Positions 8,100-18,360 are shown, numbered from the stretch's first letter. The stretch is DNA of 64,000 nucleotides from Hydrogenophaga sp. (GCF_019264445.1 NZ_JAHVAB010000040.1:62001-126000); one strand, 5' to 3'. The notes: generated by a model from the letters alone, not told the origin. Program-made: numbers and translations.

Positions 8100-11000
8100 A
8101 TGAGCAACCTCGCCGCCGAGTTCCAGGCCCTGGCCAACTACCGCCCCACGCACAAGGTGCGCTTCGTCACCGCTGCGAGCCTGTTCGACGGCCACGACGC
8201 GGCCATCAACATCATGCGGCGCATCTTGCAGGGCATGGGCGCCGAGGTGATCCACCTGGGCCACAACCGCTCGGTCGACGAAGTGGTGACCGCGGCCCTG
8301 CAGGAAGACGCGCAGGGCATCGCCATCAGCTCCTACCAGGGCGGCCATGTGGAGTACTTCAAGTACATGGTCGATCTGCTCAAGAGCCGTGGCGGCGAGC
8401 ACATCCAGGTGTTTGGCGGCGGCGGCGGCGTGATCGTGCCGGCCGAGATCCGCGAGCTGCAGGACTACGGCGTGACGCGCATCTACAGCCCGGAAGACGG
8501 CCAGAAGATGGGCCTGGCCGGCATGATCGGCGAGATGGTGATGCGCTGCGACCGCGACCTGAGCCCCTATGCACCGAAGGCGTTGGCCGCTATCGAAGGC
8601 CAGGGTGAAATGAACTGGCGCGCGCTCGCCCAGCTCATCACCGCACTGGAAAACGGCACCGCCGATGCCGCCCTCGTCGCCGCGCTGCGCGAAGGGGCCA
8701 AGGCGAAGCAGGTGCCGGTGCTCGGCATCACCGGCACTGGCGGTGCGGGCAAGTCATCGCTCACCGACGAACTCATCCGCCGCCTGCGCCTGGACCAGGA
8801 CGACCGACTGCGCGTGGCCGTCATCAGCATCGACCCGTCGCGCCGCAAGAGCGGCGGCGCACTGCTCGGCGACCGCATCCGCATGAACGCCATCAACCCC
8901 TGGAGCCAGGGCCAGCGCGTGTACATGCGCAGCCTGGCCACGCGCGACTTCGGCAGCGAGATCAGCGCCGCCCTGCCCGACGTGATCGCGGCCTGCAAGT
9001 GCGCCGGCTTTGACCTCATCGTGGTCGAGACCTCCGGCATTGGCCAGGGCGATGCGGCCATCGTGCCGCACGTGGACGTGCCCATGTATGTGATGACGCC
9101 TGAGTTCGGCGCGGCCAGCCAGCTCGAGAAGATCGATATGCTCGACTTCGCCGCGTTTGTGGCCATCAACAAGTTTGACCGCAAGGGCGCGCTCGATGCC
9201 CTGCGCGACGTGGCCAAGCAGGTGCAGCGCAACCAGGAGGCCTGGAGCACGCCACCCGACCAGATGCCGGTGTTCGGCACCATGGCCGCGCGCTTCAACG
9301 ACGACGGTGTGACCGCGCTGTACCAGGCGCTCAAAGTCCGCCTCGGTGAGCTGGGCCTGCCGCTCACCGAAGGCCGCCTGCCCGCCGTGAAGGTGCGCCA
9401 CAGCACCAACCAGACGCCCATCGTGCCGCCGGCGCGCACGCGCTACCTCGCCGAGATCAGCGACACGGTGCGCGGCTACAAGAAGAAAGCCATCGAGCAG
9501 GCCCGCCTGGCGCGCGAGATCCAGCAGCTGCAGGCCACGGCCTCCATGCTGCGCGTGGAAAAGCCCGAACGCGCCCGCGCCGCCGAGGCCGTGATCGACC
9601 TCGCCCAGCTGCGCGAACTCGACCAGGACCCCGCCGCGCGCAAGCTGCTGGTGCAGTGGCCCGACATGCAGAAGGCCTACGCGGGCGACGAGTACGTGGT
9701 GAAGATCCGCGACAAGGAGATCCGCACTGCGCTCACCACCAAGAGCCTCTCGGGCACCACCATCCGCAAGGTGGCACTGCCCAAATACGAAGACCATGGC
9801 GAGATCCTGAAATGGCTGATGCTGGACAACGTGCCCGGCAGCTTCCCGTACACCGCCGGCACCTTTGCCTTCAAGCGCGAAGGCGAAGACCCCACGCGCA
9901 TGTTCGCCGGCGAGGGCGACGCCTTCCGCACCAACCGCCGCTTCAAGCTGCTCTCGGCGGGCACACCGGCCAAGCGCCTGTCCACGGCGTTCGACTCTGT
10001 CACGCTCTACGGCAACGACCCCGACCCGCGCCCCGACATCTACGGCAAGGTGGGCAATTCGGGCGTGAGCATCGCCACGCTCGACGACATGAAGGTGCTC
10101 TACAGCGGCTTCGACCTGTGCCACCCGGCCACCTCCGTTTCGATGACGATCAACGGCCCGGCGCCGAGCATCCTGGCGATGTTCATGAACACCGCCATCG
10201 ACCAGAACCTGGAGAAATTTGAAGCCGAGAACGGCCGCGCGCCCACCGACACCGAGGCCGCCAAGATCCGCGAGTGGGTGCTGGCCAACGTGCGCGGCAC
10301 GGTGCAGGCCGACATCCTCAAGGAAGACCAGGGCCAGAACACCTGCATCTTCTCGACCGAGTTCTCGCTCAAGGTCATGGGCGACATCGCCGAGTACTTT
10401 GTGCACCACGACGTGCGCAACTTCTATTCGGTGTCGATCTCGGGCTACCACATCGCCGAGGCCGGTGCCAACCCGATCAGCCAGCTCGCCTTCACGCTCT
10501 CCAACGGCTTCACGTTCGTCGAAGCCTATCTGGCGCGTGGCATGCACATCGACGACTTCGCGCCCAACCTCTCCTTCTTCTTCAGCAACGGCATGGACCC
10601 GGAGTACACGGTGCTGGGCCGCGTGGCGCGACGCATCTGGGCCGTGGCCCTGCGCGACCGCTACGGTGCCAACGAGCGCTCGCAGAAGCTGAAGTACCAC
10701 GTGCAGACCAGCGGCCGCAGCCTGCACGCACAAGAGATCCAGTTCAACGACATCCGCACCACGCTGCAGGCGCTGATCGCCATCTACGACAACTGCAACA
10801 GCCTGCACACCAACGCGTTCGACGAAGCGATCACCACGCCCACGGAAGACTCGGTGCGCCGCGCGATGGCGATCCAGCTCATCATCAACCGCGAGTGGGG
10901 CCTGGCCAAGAACGAGAACCCCAACCAGGGCGCCTTCATCATCGACGAGCTCACCGAGCTGGTGGAAGAAGCGGTGCTGCAGGAGTTCGAGAAGATCGCC

Positions 11001-11393
11001 GAGCGCGGCGGTGTGCTGGGCGCCATGGAAACCGGCTACCAGCGCGGCAAGATCCAGGACGAGTCCATGCACTACGAGATGCTCAAGCACACGGGCGAGT
11101 ACCCGATCGTGGGCGTGAACACCTTCCGCAACCCGCACGGCGACACCACGCCCGAGACGCTGGAACTCGCGCGCTCGACCGAGGACGAAAAACAGAACCA
11201 GCTGCAGCGCCTGGCCGACTTCCACAACCGCCATGCGGCCGAGTCACCGGCCATGCTGCAGCGCCTGCGCCAGGCCGTGATCGAGAACGGCAACGTGTTC
11301 GAGGTGCTGATGGACGCGGTGCGCGTGTGCTCGCTCGGCCAGATCACCAGCGCGCTGTTCGAGGTGGGCGGCCAGTACCGCCGCAACATGTGA
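8100..11393 (+). CDS. icmF: Fused isobutyryl-CoA mutase (B12-dependent) with G-protein chaperone domain
   Basis: IcmF interconverts isobutyryl-CoA and n-butyryl-CoA (some relatives act on isovaleryl/pivalyl-CoA) using adenosylcobalamin. The 1097 residues match the family length. In order: an N-terminal B12-binding domain (about 15-150) with the DGHDAA cobalt-ligand motif, a MeaB-like GTPase (about 200-420) with the P-loop GTGGAGKSS, a linker, and the large-subunit mutase barrel to the C-terminus. The GTPase loads and protects the cofactor. The ATG at 8100 is preceded by AGAGAG. Together with the nearby 3-hydroxybutyryl-CoA dehydrogenase it points to acyl-CoA and valine carbon flow. Methylmalonyl-CoA mutase is unlikely, because the three-domain fusion order is specific to IcmF. 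Confidence 0.95.
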   Translation: MSNLAAEFQALANYRPTHKVRFVTAASLFDGHDAAINIMRRILQGMGAEVIHLGHNRSVDEVVTAALQEDAQGIAISSYQGGHVEYFKYMVDLLKSRGGEHIQVFGGGGGVIVPAEIRELQDYGVTRIYSPEDGQKMGLAGMIGEMVMRCDRDLSPYAPKALAAIEGQGEMNWRALAQLITALENGTADAALVAALREGAKAKQVPVLGITGTGGAGKSSLTDELIRRLRLDQDDRLRVAVISIDPSRRKSGGALLGDRIRMNAINPWSQGQRVYMRSLATRDFGSEISAALPDVIAACKCAGFDLIVVETSGIGQGDAAIVPHVDVPMYVMTPEFGAASQLEKIDMLDFAAFVAINKFDRKGALDALRDVAKQVQRNQEAWSTPPDQMPVFGTMAARFNDDGVTALYQALKVRLGELGLPLTEGRLPAVKVRHSTNQTPIVPPARTRYLAEISDTVRGYKKKAIEQARLAREIQQLQATASMLRVEKPERARAAEAVIDLAQLRELDQDPAARKLLVQWPDMQKAYAGDEYVVKIRDKEIRTALTTKSLSGTTIRKVALPKYEDHGEILKWLMLDNVPGSFPYTAGTFAFKREGEDPTRMFAGEGDAFRTNRRFKLLSAGTPAKRLSTAFDSVTLYGNDPDPRPDIYGKVGNSGVSIATLDDMKVLYSGFDLCHPATSVSMTINGPAPSILAMFMNTAIDQNLEKFEAENGRAPTDTEAAKIREWVLANVRGTVQADILKEDQGQNTCIFSTEFSLKVMGDIAEYFVHHDVRNFYSVSISGYHIAEAGANPISQLAFTLSNGFTFVEAYLARGMHIDDFAPNLSFFFSNGMDPEYTVLGRVARRIWAVALRDRYGANERSQKLKYHVQTSGRSLHAQEIQFNDIRTTLQALIAIYDNCNSLHTNAFDEAITTPTEDSVRRAMAIQLIINREWGLAKNENPNQGAFIIDELTELVEEAVLQEFEKIAERGGVLGAMETGYQRGKIQDESMHYEMLKHTGEYPIVGVNTFRNPHGDTTPETLELARSTEDEKQNQLQRLADFHNRHAAESPAMLQRLRQAVIENGNVFEVLMDAVRVCSLGQITSALFEVGGQYRRNM

Positions 11394-11418
11394 GCGGCGC
11401 CTGCCGCTCGCCGCTCAC
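11390..11418. terminator. Symmetric hairpin shared by two convergent genes
   Basis: GTGAGCGGCG and CGCCGCTCAC form perfect 10-bp arms around a nine-base loop. The left arm holds the icmF TGA, and the right arm holds the stop codon of the convergent downstream gene. There is no T-run, so it may act as a bidirectional but weak or Rho-assisted terminator. Confidence 0.55.
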
Positions 11419-12497
11419 ACCGGGCGGGCCAGCGGCAGGTTGAGCAGCAGGTTCTGCGGCTTGAGCTTGAGCAGGCCGTCGGCCGTCATGGCCAACCCCA
11501 GGTAGACCGGTTTGCCGCGCACGTCGGCGCGCATGTCTTGCGGGTGGACGAAGCTCAGGCGGAACAGGCTGATGAGGCGCCGCTGGCGCTCAGGCTCCAC
11601 CTCGTGGCCCACATACAAGTCGTTGAGCAAGGCGGTGGCCTCCACATCGAGCCCCAGGTGCCAGCGCCACGACGGGTCTTCCACGCGCGCCTCGGGCTGG
11701 ATCTTCACCTCCACGCCGTGGAAGTGGCGCACCCACTTCTCCAGCACGGCGGCCAGCGCCTTGAGGCCGGAGCGCGAGCGCGTCATGGTGAGCGTGAGGC
11801 CGTGCGGCAATTCGTTCTGGATTTCGTGCGTGAGGTCGAGCACGAAGTTGAAACGGCCGTTGCCCGCGCGGCTGCCCAGGTAGCGCGCCGCGTTGTCGTC
11901 GCCCAGCACCTCGACCTGCGTGGCCGGCAGGCTCGCACCGCCCTGCATCAGCAGGCGGCCCACGTCGCCCAGGCCGCCGGTCTCGTTGAGCATGTCCAGC
12001 ACCTCGCTGTCGCCACTGAGCACGCGGCCGTCCTGCACGCTCACGCGCTGGCGCCTAAAGAGCATCTCGGCGGCGCGCCACAGCCAGGCATCGGGCTCGT
12101 CGGCCAGCAGGTGGCACACCATCGCCTGCACCACCAGGTCGAGGAACAGCGGTGGCATCTGGATGGCGCCAGCGCGAAAGAACCCGGCATAGGCCGCTTC
12201 CAGAGAACCCGCCGCGATCACGGCGTCGCGAAAGCCCAGGAACAGGCGGTGGTTGGCGCGCGCGTCGTCGTCTTCAAAGGCGTCGAGCTCGGCGGCGGTC
12301 ACCGCGCGCGTGGGCGAGACCATGAGCGAGGCGTGCAGCGCACGCTCGGCGTCGCACGACTCTTCCACCAGTGCCAGCTCGGGCCGCGCCAGCCACAGGC
12401 GCCAGTAGCCATCGGTCGGGCTCAGCCAGCCGCGGTCACCGCGGATGAGTTGGTCGTGGCCACACGAGGACCAGAAAGAGGCAGGGGCATTGGCCAT
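11415..12497 (-). CDS. Uncharacterised conserved protein (DUF6352-like)
   Basis: This 360-residue soluble protein has no signal peptide or membrane segment. It resembles an uncharacterised family found in Burkholderiales that I believe is DUF6352; the name is from memory. It is mixed alpha/beta with a Trp-rich N-terminus (SFWSSCGHDQL) and a conserved-looking stretch WHLGLDVEATALLNDLY (about residues 275-291). No catalytic motif is recognisable. It converges on icmF and diverges from arginase with a 123-base gap, so it is probably its own transcription unit. No function is proposed. Confidence 0.75.
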   Translation of the reverse strand: MANAPASFWSSCGHDQLIRGDRGWLSPTDGYWRLWLARPELALVEESCDAERALHASLMVSPTRAVTAAELDAFEDDDARANHRLFLGFRDAVIAAGSLEAAYAGFFRAGAIQMPPLFLDLVVQAMVCHLLADEPDAWLWRAAEMLFRRQRVSVQDGRVLSGDSEVLDMLNETGGLGDVGRLLMQGGASLPATQVEVLGDDNAARYLGSRAGNGRFNFVLDLTHEIQNELPHGLTLTMTRSRSGLKALAAVLEKWVRHFHGVEVKIQPEARVEDPSWRWHLGLDVEATALLNDLYVGHEVEPERQRRLISLFRLSFVHPQDMRADVRGKPVYLGLAMTADGLLKLKPQNLLLNLPLARPV

Positions 12498-12620
12498 GAA
12501 AAAGGCCTACCGGACGCGCGCCCGGAGGCAGTGAAAACTGGGGGAGGCCGCATTGTCGTTCACCCTGCGCGTTCGTCCCGCAAGTTCGCCCCGGCGTGCG
12601 CTTGCACTCACAATAGCCGC

Positions 12621-13538
12621 ATGCAAAAAGACATCAGCCTCATCGGGGTGCCCACCGACATTGGCGCGGGCGCACGCGGTGCCTCCATGGGGCCTGAAGC
12701 CCTGCGCGTGGCAGGCCTGGCCACCGTGCTCGAAGGCCAAGGCCTGCAGGTGGCGGACCGTGGCAACCTCAACGGCCCGGCCAACCCCTGGCGCCCGCCG
12801 ACTGCGGGCTATCGCCACCTCGATGAGGTGGTCGCCTGGAACCAGACCTTGCACGAGGCTGTGTACGCCGAGCTGGCGCTGGGCCGCCTGCCCATCGTGC
12901 TGGGCGGCGACCATTGCCTGGGCCTGGGCTCGATCAGCGCGGTGGCGCGCCACTGCCGCGAGGCGGGCAAACAACTGCGCGTGCTCTGGCTCGACGCCCA
13001 CGCCGATTTCAACACCGCCGCCCTCACGCCGAGCGGCAACATCCACGGCATGCCGGTGGCCTTGCTCTGCGGCATGGGGCCTGCCGCACTCACCGGCATT
13101 GGCGGCACCACCCCGGCGATGGACGCGAGTGTGGTGCGGCAGATCGGCATTCGCAGCGTGGACGCCGGCGAAAAGCGGCTGGTGCACGAGGCCGGGCTGG
13201 AAGTGTTCGACATGCGCTACATCGACGAAATGGGCATGCGCCACACGATGGAGCAGGCGCTGGCCGGCATGGACGAGCACACGCACCTGCACGTGAGCTT
13301 CGATGTGGACTTTCTCGATCCCGAGATCGCCCCGGGCGTGGGCACCACCGTGCCGGGCGGACCGACCTACCGGGAAGCGCAGCTGTGCATGGAGATGATC
13401 GCGGACACCGGGCGACTGGCCTCCATGGACGTGATGGAACTCAACCCGGCGCTCGATGTGCGCAACCGCACTGCGGAGCTCGCGGTGGACCTGATCGAAA
13501 GCCTGTTCGGCAAGTCCACGCTGATGCGGAAAAAGTAG
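12621..13538 (+). CDS. rocF: Arginase
   Basis: This ureohydrolase hydrolyses arginine to ornithine and urea with a dinuclear manganese centre. The 305 residues match arginase length. Metal ligands are visible in GGDHCLGLGS (H98), LDAHADFNT (D125, H127, D129) and SFDVDFLDP (about residue 230), together with the arginase-type SGNIHGMP substrate loop. It begins at an ATG about 120 bases from a divergent gene. No ornithine or urea-cycle genes are adjacent. Agmatinase or formimidoglutamase are less likely, given the loop motif and length. Confidence 0.92.
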   Translation: MQKDISLIGVPTDIGAGARGASMGPEALRVAGLATVLEGQGLQVADRGNLNGPANPWRPPTAGYRHLDEVVAWNQTLHEAVYAELALGRLPIVLGGDHCLGLGSISAVARHCREAGKQLRVLWLDAHADFNTAALTPSGNIHGMPVALLCGMGPAALTGIGGTTPAMDASVVRQIGIRSVDAGEKRLVHEAGLEVFDMRYIDEMGMRHTMEQALAGMDEHTHLHVSFDVDFLDPEIAPGVGTTVPGGPTYREAQLCMEMIADTGRLASMDVMELNPALDVRNRTAELAVDLIESLFGKSTLMRKK

Positions 13539-13558
13539 GCCGCGGCTGGGTGTGCCCG

Positions 13559-13858
13559 TCAGCCTTGCGCCACCAGCTCCAGATGCTCCACCACCGGTGG
13601 CTGCGCAAAGAAGGGGCCGACGATGGCGCGCCATTCGGCAAATGCGGCAGACCCGCGGAAATCCACCGTGTGGTTTTCCAGCGTGTCCCAGCGGATCAGC
13701 AGCAGGTAGCGGCCGGGGCTCTCGATGCTGCGCTGCACCTGGTAACCCTGGAAGCCCTTGGCCTTGCCGATGACGGTGCGGGCACCGCGCTCGATGGCGG
13801 CTTCAAACTCCGAGGCTTTCGAGGGGTCGATGCGGATGTCCGCGTGTTCGAGAATCAT
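13559..13858 (-). CDS. Antibiotic biosynthesis monooxygenase (ABM) family protein
   Basis: This 99-residue protein has a single ABM ferredoxin-like fold, of the kind that forms dimers in quinone- or heme-modifying monooxygenases and in many proteins of unknown role. Visible family features are the opening [11 protein letters not shown], a central [10 protein letters not shown] strand and [12 protein letters not shown]. Its start codon lies inside the end of the upstream oxidoreductase gene (56-base overlap), so the two are probably translated together. The small size and lack of a specific motif prevent assigning a substrate. It converges on arginase. Confidence 0.85.
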   Translation of the reverse strand: MILEHADIRIDPSKASEFEAAIERGARTVIGKAKGFQGYQVQRSIESPGRYLLLIRWDTLENHTVDFRGSAAFAEWRAIVGPFFAQPPVVEHLELVAQG

Positions 13859-15515
13859 GGTTGTCGTCCTGCTGTTGTGATGGAGGGATGCGATCCGCAC
13901 GCATCATATCCACGGCCTTCTCGGCCATCATGATCACAGGGGCGTTGGTGTTGCCGCCCACCACGCTCGGCATGACGGACGCGTCGACCACCCGAAGCCC
14001 GGCCACGCCATGTACGCGCAGGCGCGCATCGACCACGTCCATCGCACCAGGGCCCCCATCAGGCCCCATCCTGCACGTGCCCACCGGGTGGTAGATCGTG
14101 TCGGCGTGCTGGCGAATGAACTGCTCGATCTGCGCGTCGCTCTTCGCGTGGGCCGACGACGCCGATTCGGTGCCGCCATGCCGCGCGAGCGCGGGTTGCT
14201 GCAACAGCTCGCGCATGCGCTTGAAGCCGCGCACCAGGCGCGCCATGTCGTCGGGGTCCTGCAGGAACGCCGGGTCGATCAGCGGCGCGGTCTGCGGGTC
14301 GGCATTGGCCAGCCGCAGCTCGCCGCGGCTGCGCGGGCGCAGCAGGCAGACATGGCACGAATAGCCATGGCCCAGCACCGTCTTGCGGCCGTGGTCCACC
14401 AGCTTGCCCACCACGAAGTGCAGTTGCAGGTCGGGAATGGGTTCGTCGGCTGCGCTCTTGATGAAGCCGCCGGCTTCTGCAAAGTTGGTGGTCAGGAGGC
14501 CACGGCGGTGGCGGCGCCACTCGAAGATGCCGCGCAGCGCGCGCGCCATGCCGCTGGGGGAAATGCCGAACAGGTCCTTCACGCGCGGGGCGTTGACCAC
14601 GATCACCACATCCACGTGGTCGTGCAGGTTCTGCCCCACGCCGGGCAGATCGCGCACCACGGCAATGCCGTGCTCGCGCAACTGGTCGGCCGGACCCATG
14701 CCCGAGAGCATGAGCAGCTGCGGTGAGCCAAACGCCCCGGCACTCAGCACCACTTCCCCGCCGTCCTTCAGCCGCAAGATCTGCAGCGGCCCCCGCCCCC
14801 CCTGCCCCCGGTATTCCACGCCGACTGCCCGCACCGTGCCGTCGGTGTCGTCGGTGACCACGCGGGTGGTCAGCGCATTCGTGATGACCTGCAGGTTGGG
14901 CCGTTGCAGGTGCGGCGTGAGGTAGGCCTTGGCCGCGCTGTGGCGCTCGCCGTTCTTGTGCGTGACCTGGTAGGCGCCCACGCCCTCTTGCTCAACCCCG
15001 TTGAAGTCGGCGTTGCGGGGGTGCCCCGCCTGCTCACCCGCCTCGATGAAGGAAGGCAGAAAGGGGTTGGGGCTGCGCAGGTCCATCACGTTGAGCGGGC
15101 CGCCCTGGCCATGCAGTGCGTCGGCGCCGCGCTCGTTGTGCTCGGCGCGCCTGAAGTACGGCAGCACCTCGGCGAACGACCAGCCCGGGTTGCCCTGCGC
15201 GGCCCAGCCGTCGTAGTCGCTGGCGTGGCCGCGCGCGTAAATCATGGCGTTGACCGAGCTGGAGCCGCCCAGCACCTTGCCGCGTGGCTGGTAGCCGCGC
15301 CGCCCGTTCAGGCCGGGCTGCGGCACGGTCTGCAAGCCCCAGTTGGCCTGCCCGTTCTTGGCCAGCAAAGCCAGGCCTGCGGGGCAGTGGATGAGCACGC
15401 TGTGGTCGGGCGGGCCGGCCTCGATGAGTGCCACGCGGATGGTGGGGTCTTCGCTGAGGCGGCCGGCGAGCACGCAGCCGGCCGATCCGCCGCCAACGAT
15501 GATGTAGTCGAACAT
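13803..15515 (-). CDS. GMC family FAD-dependent oxidoreductase (choline/alcohol dehydrogenase-like)
   Basis: This 570-residue glucose-methanol-choline oxidoreductase oxidises alcohols to aldehydes with FAD. It opens with the dinucleotide-binding loop [14 protein letters not shown] (residues 6-19), followed by the GMC signature around [18 protein letters not shown]. The C-terminal catalytic region contains [10 protein letters not shown], where the His is part of the catalytic pair. The [10 protein letters not shown] start at 15515 is typical of the family. It has no Tat or Sec signal. The last residues run into the ABM gene and look non-conserved, so the original stop may have been lost. Substrate could be an aliphatic alcohol (AlkJ type) rather than choline, since no betaine genes are nearby. 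Confidence 0.9.
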   Translation of the reverse strand: MFDYIIVGGGSAGCVLAGRLSEDPTIRVALIEAGPPDHSVLIHCPAGLALLAKNGQANWGLQTVPQPGLNGRRGYQPRGKVLGGSSSVNAMIYARGHASDYDGWAAQGNPGWSFAEVLPYFRRAEHNERGADALHGQGGPLNVMDLRSPNPFLPSFIEAGEQAGHPRNADFNGVEQEGVGAYQVTHKNGERHSAAKAYLTPHLQRPNLQVITNALTTRVVTDDTDGTVRAVGVEYRGQGGRGPLQILRLKDGGEVVLSAGAFGSPQLLMLSGMGPADQLREHGIAVVRDLPGVGQNLHDHVDVVIVVNAPRVKDLFGISPSGMARALRGIFEWRRHRRGLLTTNFAEAGGFIKSAADEPIPDLQLHFVVGKLVDHGRKTVLGHGYSCHVCLLRPRSRGELRLANADPQTAPLIDPAFLQDPDDMARLVRGFKRMRELLQQPALARHGGTESASSAHAKSDAQIEQFIRQHADTIYHPVGTCRMGPDGGPGAMDVVDARLRVHGVAGLRVVDASVMPSVVGGNTNAPVIMMAEKAVDMMRADRIPPSQQQDDNHDSRTRGHPHRPLESLGV

Positions 15516-15672
15516 GGTGTCTCCGTGGTGGGCAACGCCGGGCTGGGCGTGCGCGACAATCTGCGGGCAAGGTAGCACAGGGCCTGACGAGTGGTTAGGC
15601 AGCACCGCCTAGGAAAGACACACCGGCGACGCCGGGTTTTCACCCCCCTTTTACGAACAGGAGCAGCGCCTC

Positions 15673-16524
15673 ATGAACAGCATCCAGACCGTCGGCATCA
15701 TTGGCTCGGGCACCATGGGCAACGGCATCGCGCAGGCCTGCGCCACCCGCGGCATCCGCGTGGTGATGGTCGACATCGCACAGGCTGCGGTCGACAAGGG
15801 CCTGGCCACCGTGGCAGGCAGCCTGGACCGTTTGATCAAGAAGGAAAAGATCACCACCGCCGACAAGGACCAGGCGCTGGCGCTTATCAAGGGCTCGACG
15901 AACTACGAAGACCTCAAGGGCGCGCAGCTCGTCATTGAAGCGGCCACCGAGAACGAAAGCCTCAAGATCAAGATCCTGCAACAGCTCGATGGCTTGCTCG
16001 CACCCGAGGTGATCGTGGCCACCAACACCAGCTCGATCAGCATCACCAAGCTGGCAGCCGCCACGCAACGCGCCGACCGCTTCATCGGCATGCACTTCTT
16101 CAACCCCGTGCCGATGATGGCGCTGGTGGAAATCATCCGCGGCCTGCAAACCAGCGATGCCACGCACGACGCCGTGAAGGCGCTGGCCGAAGCGCTGGGC
16201 AAGTCGCCGATCACCGTGAAGAACGCGCCCGGCTTCGTGGTCAACCGCATCCTCGTGCCGATGATCAACGAGGCGTTCTTCGTGCTCGCCGAAGGCATCG
16301 CCACGCCGGACGACATCGACGCCGGCATGAAGCTGGGCACCAACCAGCCCATCGGCCCGCTGGCCCTGGCCGACATGATCGGACTGGACGTGTGCCTGGC
16401 GGTGATGAACGTCTACATGGCCGAGTTCAACGACAGCAAGTACCGCCCCGCCCCGCTGCTCAAGGAAATGGTGGCGGCGGGCTACCTGGGCCGCAAGACC
16501 GGGCGCGGCGTGTATAGGTATTGA
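15673..16524 (+). CDS. 3-hydroxybutyryl-CoA dehydrogenase
   Basis: This is an NAD(P)-dependent 3-hydroxyacyl-CoA dehydrogenase of 283 residues, the stand-alone Hbd/PaaH/MmgB type that interconverts acetoacetyl-CoA and 3-hydroxybutyryl-CoA. It has the Rossmann loop GIIGSGTMGNGIA (about 8-20), the catalytic region TNTSSISIT and GMHFFNPVPMM, and the C-terminal dimer domain starting at GFVVNRILVPMINEA. It is monocistronic, followed directly by a repeat element. It fits a role in butyrate, valine or polyhydroxybutyrate-linked metabolism. Confidence 0.92.
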   Translation: MNSIQTVGIIGSGTMGNGIAQACATRGIRVVMVDIAQAAVDKGLATVAGSLDRLIKKEKITTADKDQALALIKGSTNYEDLKGAQLVIEAATENESLKIKILQQLDGLLAPEVIVATNTSSISITKLAAATQRADRFIGMHFFNPVPMMALVEIIRGLQTSDATHDAVKALAEALGKSPITVKNAPGFVVNRILVPMINEAFFVLAEGIATPDDIDAGMKLGTNQPIGPLALADMIGLDVCLAVMNVYMAEFNDSKYRPAPLLKEMVAAGYLGRKTGRGVYRY

Positions 16525-16605
16525 CCCCCCCTGCGCCGCGCTGCGCGCGTCACCCCCCGAGGGGGCGATGCGTGCGGACCGGCGGAGCCGGATCCGCCGC
16601 ATCCT
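16525..16605. repeat. Dispersed GC-rich REP-like element, copy A
   Basis: A C-run, CCGCGCTGCGCGCG, a second C-run answered by GAGGGGGCG, and then CGGACCGGC-N2-AGCCGGA follow the stop codon of the dehydrogenase gene. Blocks of the same sequence in the same order occur at 58377-58460. The internal inverted repeats would fold into hairpins, so it may also act as a transcript end. Confidence 0.75.
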
Positions 16606-16655
16606 GGATCAGGACACGCGCGCCGGATGCAGATGGGAGGTTTTGCCTTGCTGAG

Positions 16656-17402
16656 TCACCAGGGCACTGACGTACCGTGGTGATCGAAGAACCCGCCGTT
16701 ACTGCCCTCGGGCAGGGTGTCGATCACCTGCAGCAGCTCCTGCGCGGCCGTGGCGGGTGGGCGCACCTCCAGGCCGGTCTTGGCGAAGGGTTGGGACAGG
16801 GCCGTGTCCACCGTACCGGGATGGAGCGCCACGCACAGGGCCTGCCGGTTGCGCCGCGCCAGCTCGATGGCTGCGGTGTGCACCAGCTGGTTGAGCGCCG
16901 CCTTGGACGCGCGGTAGCCGTACCAGCCGCCCAGCCGGTTGTCGCCGATGCTGCCCACCCGCGCCGACAGAAACGCCGCCACACACCGGCCCTGCGTGGG
17001 CAACAGCGGGAGAAAGTGCCGCATGACCAGCGCGGGGCCGATGGCATTGATCAGGAAGCTGTGCTGCAGCGCGTCGGTGTTCAGGTGCTGCCACGAGCGC
17101 TCGGGCTCCGCGCGTTGCCCGCTCGCCGTGTGGCCGTGCAGGAAGCCGGTGGCAACGATCAGGCGCTGCAGTGGCAACCCCGATTGCGCCAGGCGGTCGG
17201 CCACATGCTGCGCGCAGGCAGCAACGCTGGCTTCCCCGGTGTAGTCCAGCGCGGGCTGCGTACGCCGGCCCAGGGCCAGCACCTCGACACCTTGGGCCTG
17301 CAGCTGCGCCACCAGTGCGGCACCCACGCCGCCGGTCCCGCCCAGCACCACGGCGAGGCCGTCGGGTGGGCGGGCGGCATCGGGTGTGGGCGTCGAGGTC
17401 AT
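16656..17402 (-). CDS. SDR family oxidoreductase (CsgA/C-factor-like)
   Basis: This short-chain dehydrogenase/reductase of 248 residues has a cofactor loop VVLGGTGGVGAAL near the N-terminus and the catalytic YGYRASK (Tyr and Lys) with the serine region FLSARVGSIGDN upstream. The arrangement resembles C-factor/CsgA-like SDRs, whose substrates are mostly unknown. The start at 17402 is the ATG just before the cofactor loop. It lies 7 bases downstream of the flavin-nucleotide family gene in a three-gene minus-strand run with a GST. It probably takes part in redox or detoxification chemistry. Confidence 0.85.
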   Translation of the reverse strand: MTSTPTPDAARPPDGLAVVLGGTGGVGAALVAQLQAQGVEVLALGRRTQPALDYTGEASVAACAQHVADRLAQSGLPLQRLIVATGFLHGHTASGQRAEPERSWQHLNTDALQHSFLINAIGPALVMRHFLPLLPTQGRCVAAFLSARVGSIGDNRLGGWYGYRASKAALNQLVHTAAIELARRNRQALCVALHPGTVDTALSQPFAKTGLEVRPPATAAQELLQVIDTLPEGSNGGFFDHHGTSVPW

Positions 17403-17409
17403 CGGCCCA

Positions 17410-18360
17410 TTATCGGGACGGCCATGTCCCCATGTGGGCCAGATGGGCAGAGCGCTCGGCCGTGCCCCACTGCAGCGGCAGGCCACCCAGCACGCGCACG
17501 GCCTGTGTGACGTCGAGCCGCAGCAGGCGCTCTGCGCCCTGAAAGGCGGCAAGCTCGGCGCCATCCCACACCAGGCTGGCGCGCGCCGCCACATACAGCC
17601 GCTGACCCCTTTCGAAGTCAATAAACAGCAAACCTGCCATAGGGTTCAGGGCGATGTTGCCCAGCGTGTTGAAGAACAGGTTGCCGGCGAAGTCGGGCAC
17701 GGTGAGGCGCTCACCATCGACCTTCACGAAACCCGGTGCCCCGCCACGGTGCGACACGTCCACGCCGTGGCGGGGCTCGTGCGCGTGGGCGGCTTCGGGA
17801 TGGGCCGTGGCCACAAAAAAGGTGTCTGCCGCGCGGATCAGCGCGCGCGAATCCTCGTCCAGCGTCGGTCCCTGGTGCACCACGGTGCTCACGTCCGCGG
17901 TGGGCACCCAGGCCGGCTCGCGCGCCTGGATGTACTTCGGGCAGTTGCCAAAACTCTGACCCACCTCGACCAGCAGGCCATCGTCGCGCAGGCGCGCGGT
18001 GCCGTTCATGCGGTTGCGCCGGCGTGTGTGCGGCTGGATGCCGAGCAGACCCACAGGCGCGCCTTCATGCAGCGTGTGCTGCAGCGGGTCGTGCGGCAAT
18101 GCGTGCGCGCGAATGCGCAGGTGCGTGGGATCGGGCGAGGTCACGAAACCGGGGGCGCCGGCCAGCACGCTGGCCCACGGTTGGCCTTGGGCGTCGACAC
18201 TGCCGACCACCAAGAAGGGGAGCAGGCCAAAGAACTCGCGGTGCTGCTCGGGCATGTGGTCGCGCAGCACGCGCGGGCCGATCTGCGCCATCTGGGCCTG
18301 CACGCCCACCCGGGCCTGCAAGGCCTGCTCGCCCGCATGAAACGCGGGCGCGGCGTTCAC
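17410..18360 (-). CDS. Pyridoxamine 5'-phosphate oxidase-like (split-barrel flavin) family protein
   Basis: The product of about 316 residues resembles large PNPOx-like proteins found beside glutathione transferases. A split-barrel FMN-binding domain occurs in each half: FLVVGSVDAQGQPWASVLAG near residue 50, and FVKVDGERLTVPDF followed by NPMAGLLFIDF in the second half. I chose the GTG at 18360 because it overlaps the GST stop codon in the arrangement GTGA, a coupling signal, whereas upstream sequence in this frame is the shadow of the GST gene. The substrate is unknown. These proteins are not pyridoxine biosynthesis enzymes. Confidence 0.82.
   Translation of the reverse strand: MNAAPAFHAGEQALQARVGVQAQMAQIGPRVLRDHMPEQHREFFGLLPFLVVGSVDAQGQPWASVLAGAPGFVTSPDPTHLRIRAHALPHDPLQHTLHEGAPVGLLGIQPHTRRRNRMNGTARLRDDGLLVEVGQSFGNCPKYIQAREPAWVPTADVSTVVHQGPTLDEDSRALIRAADTFFVATAHPEAAHAHEPRHGVDVSHRGGAPGFVKVDGERLTVPDFAGNLFFNTLGNIALNPMAGLLFIDFERGQRLYVAARASLVWDGAELAAFQGAERLLRLDVTQAVRVLGGLPLQWGTAERSAHLAHMGTWPSR

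Noticed and set aside
8754-11234. An open frame of more than 800 codons opposite icmF
   Set aside because: It mirrors the codon pattern of the mutase and shows no recognisable domain.
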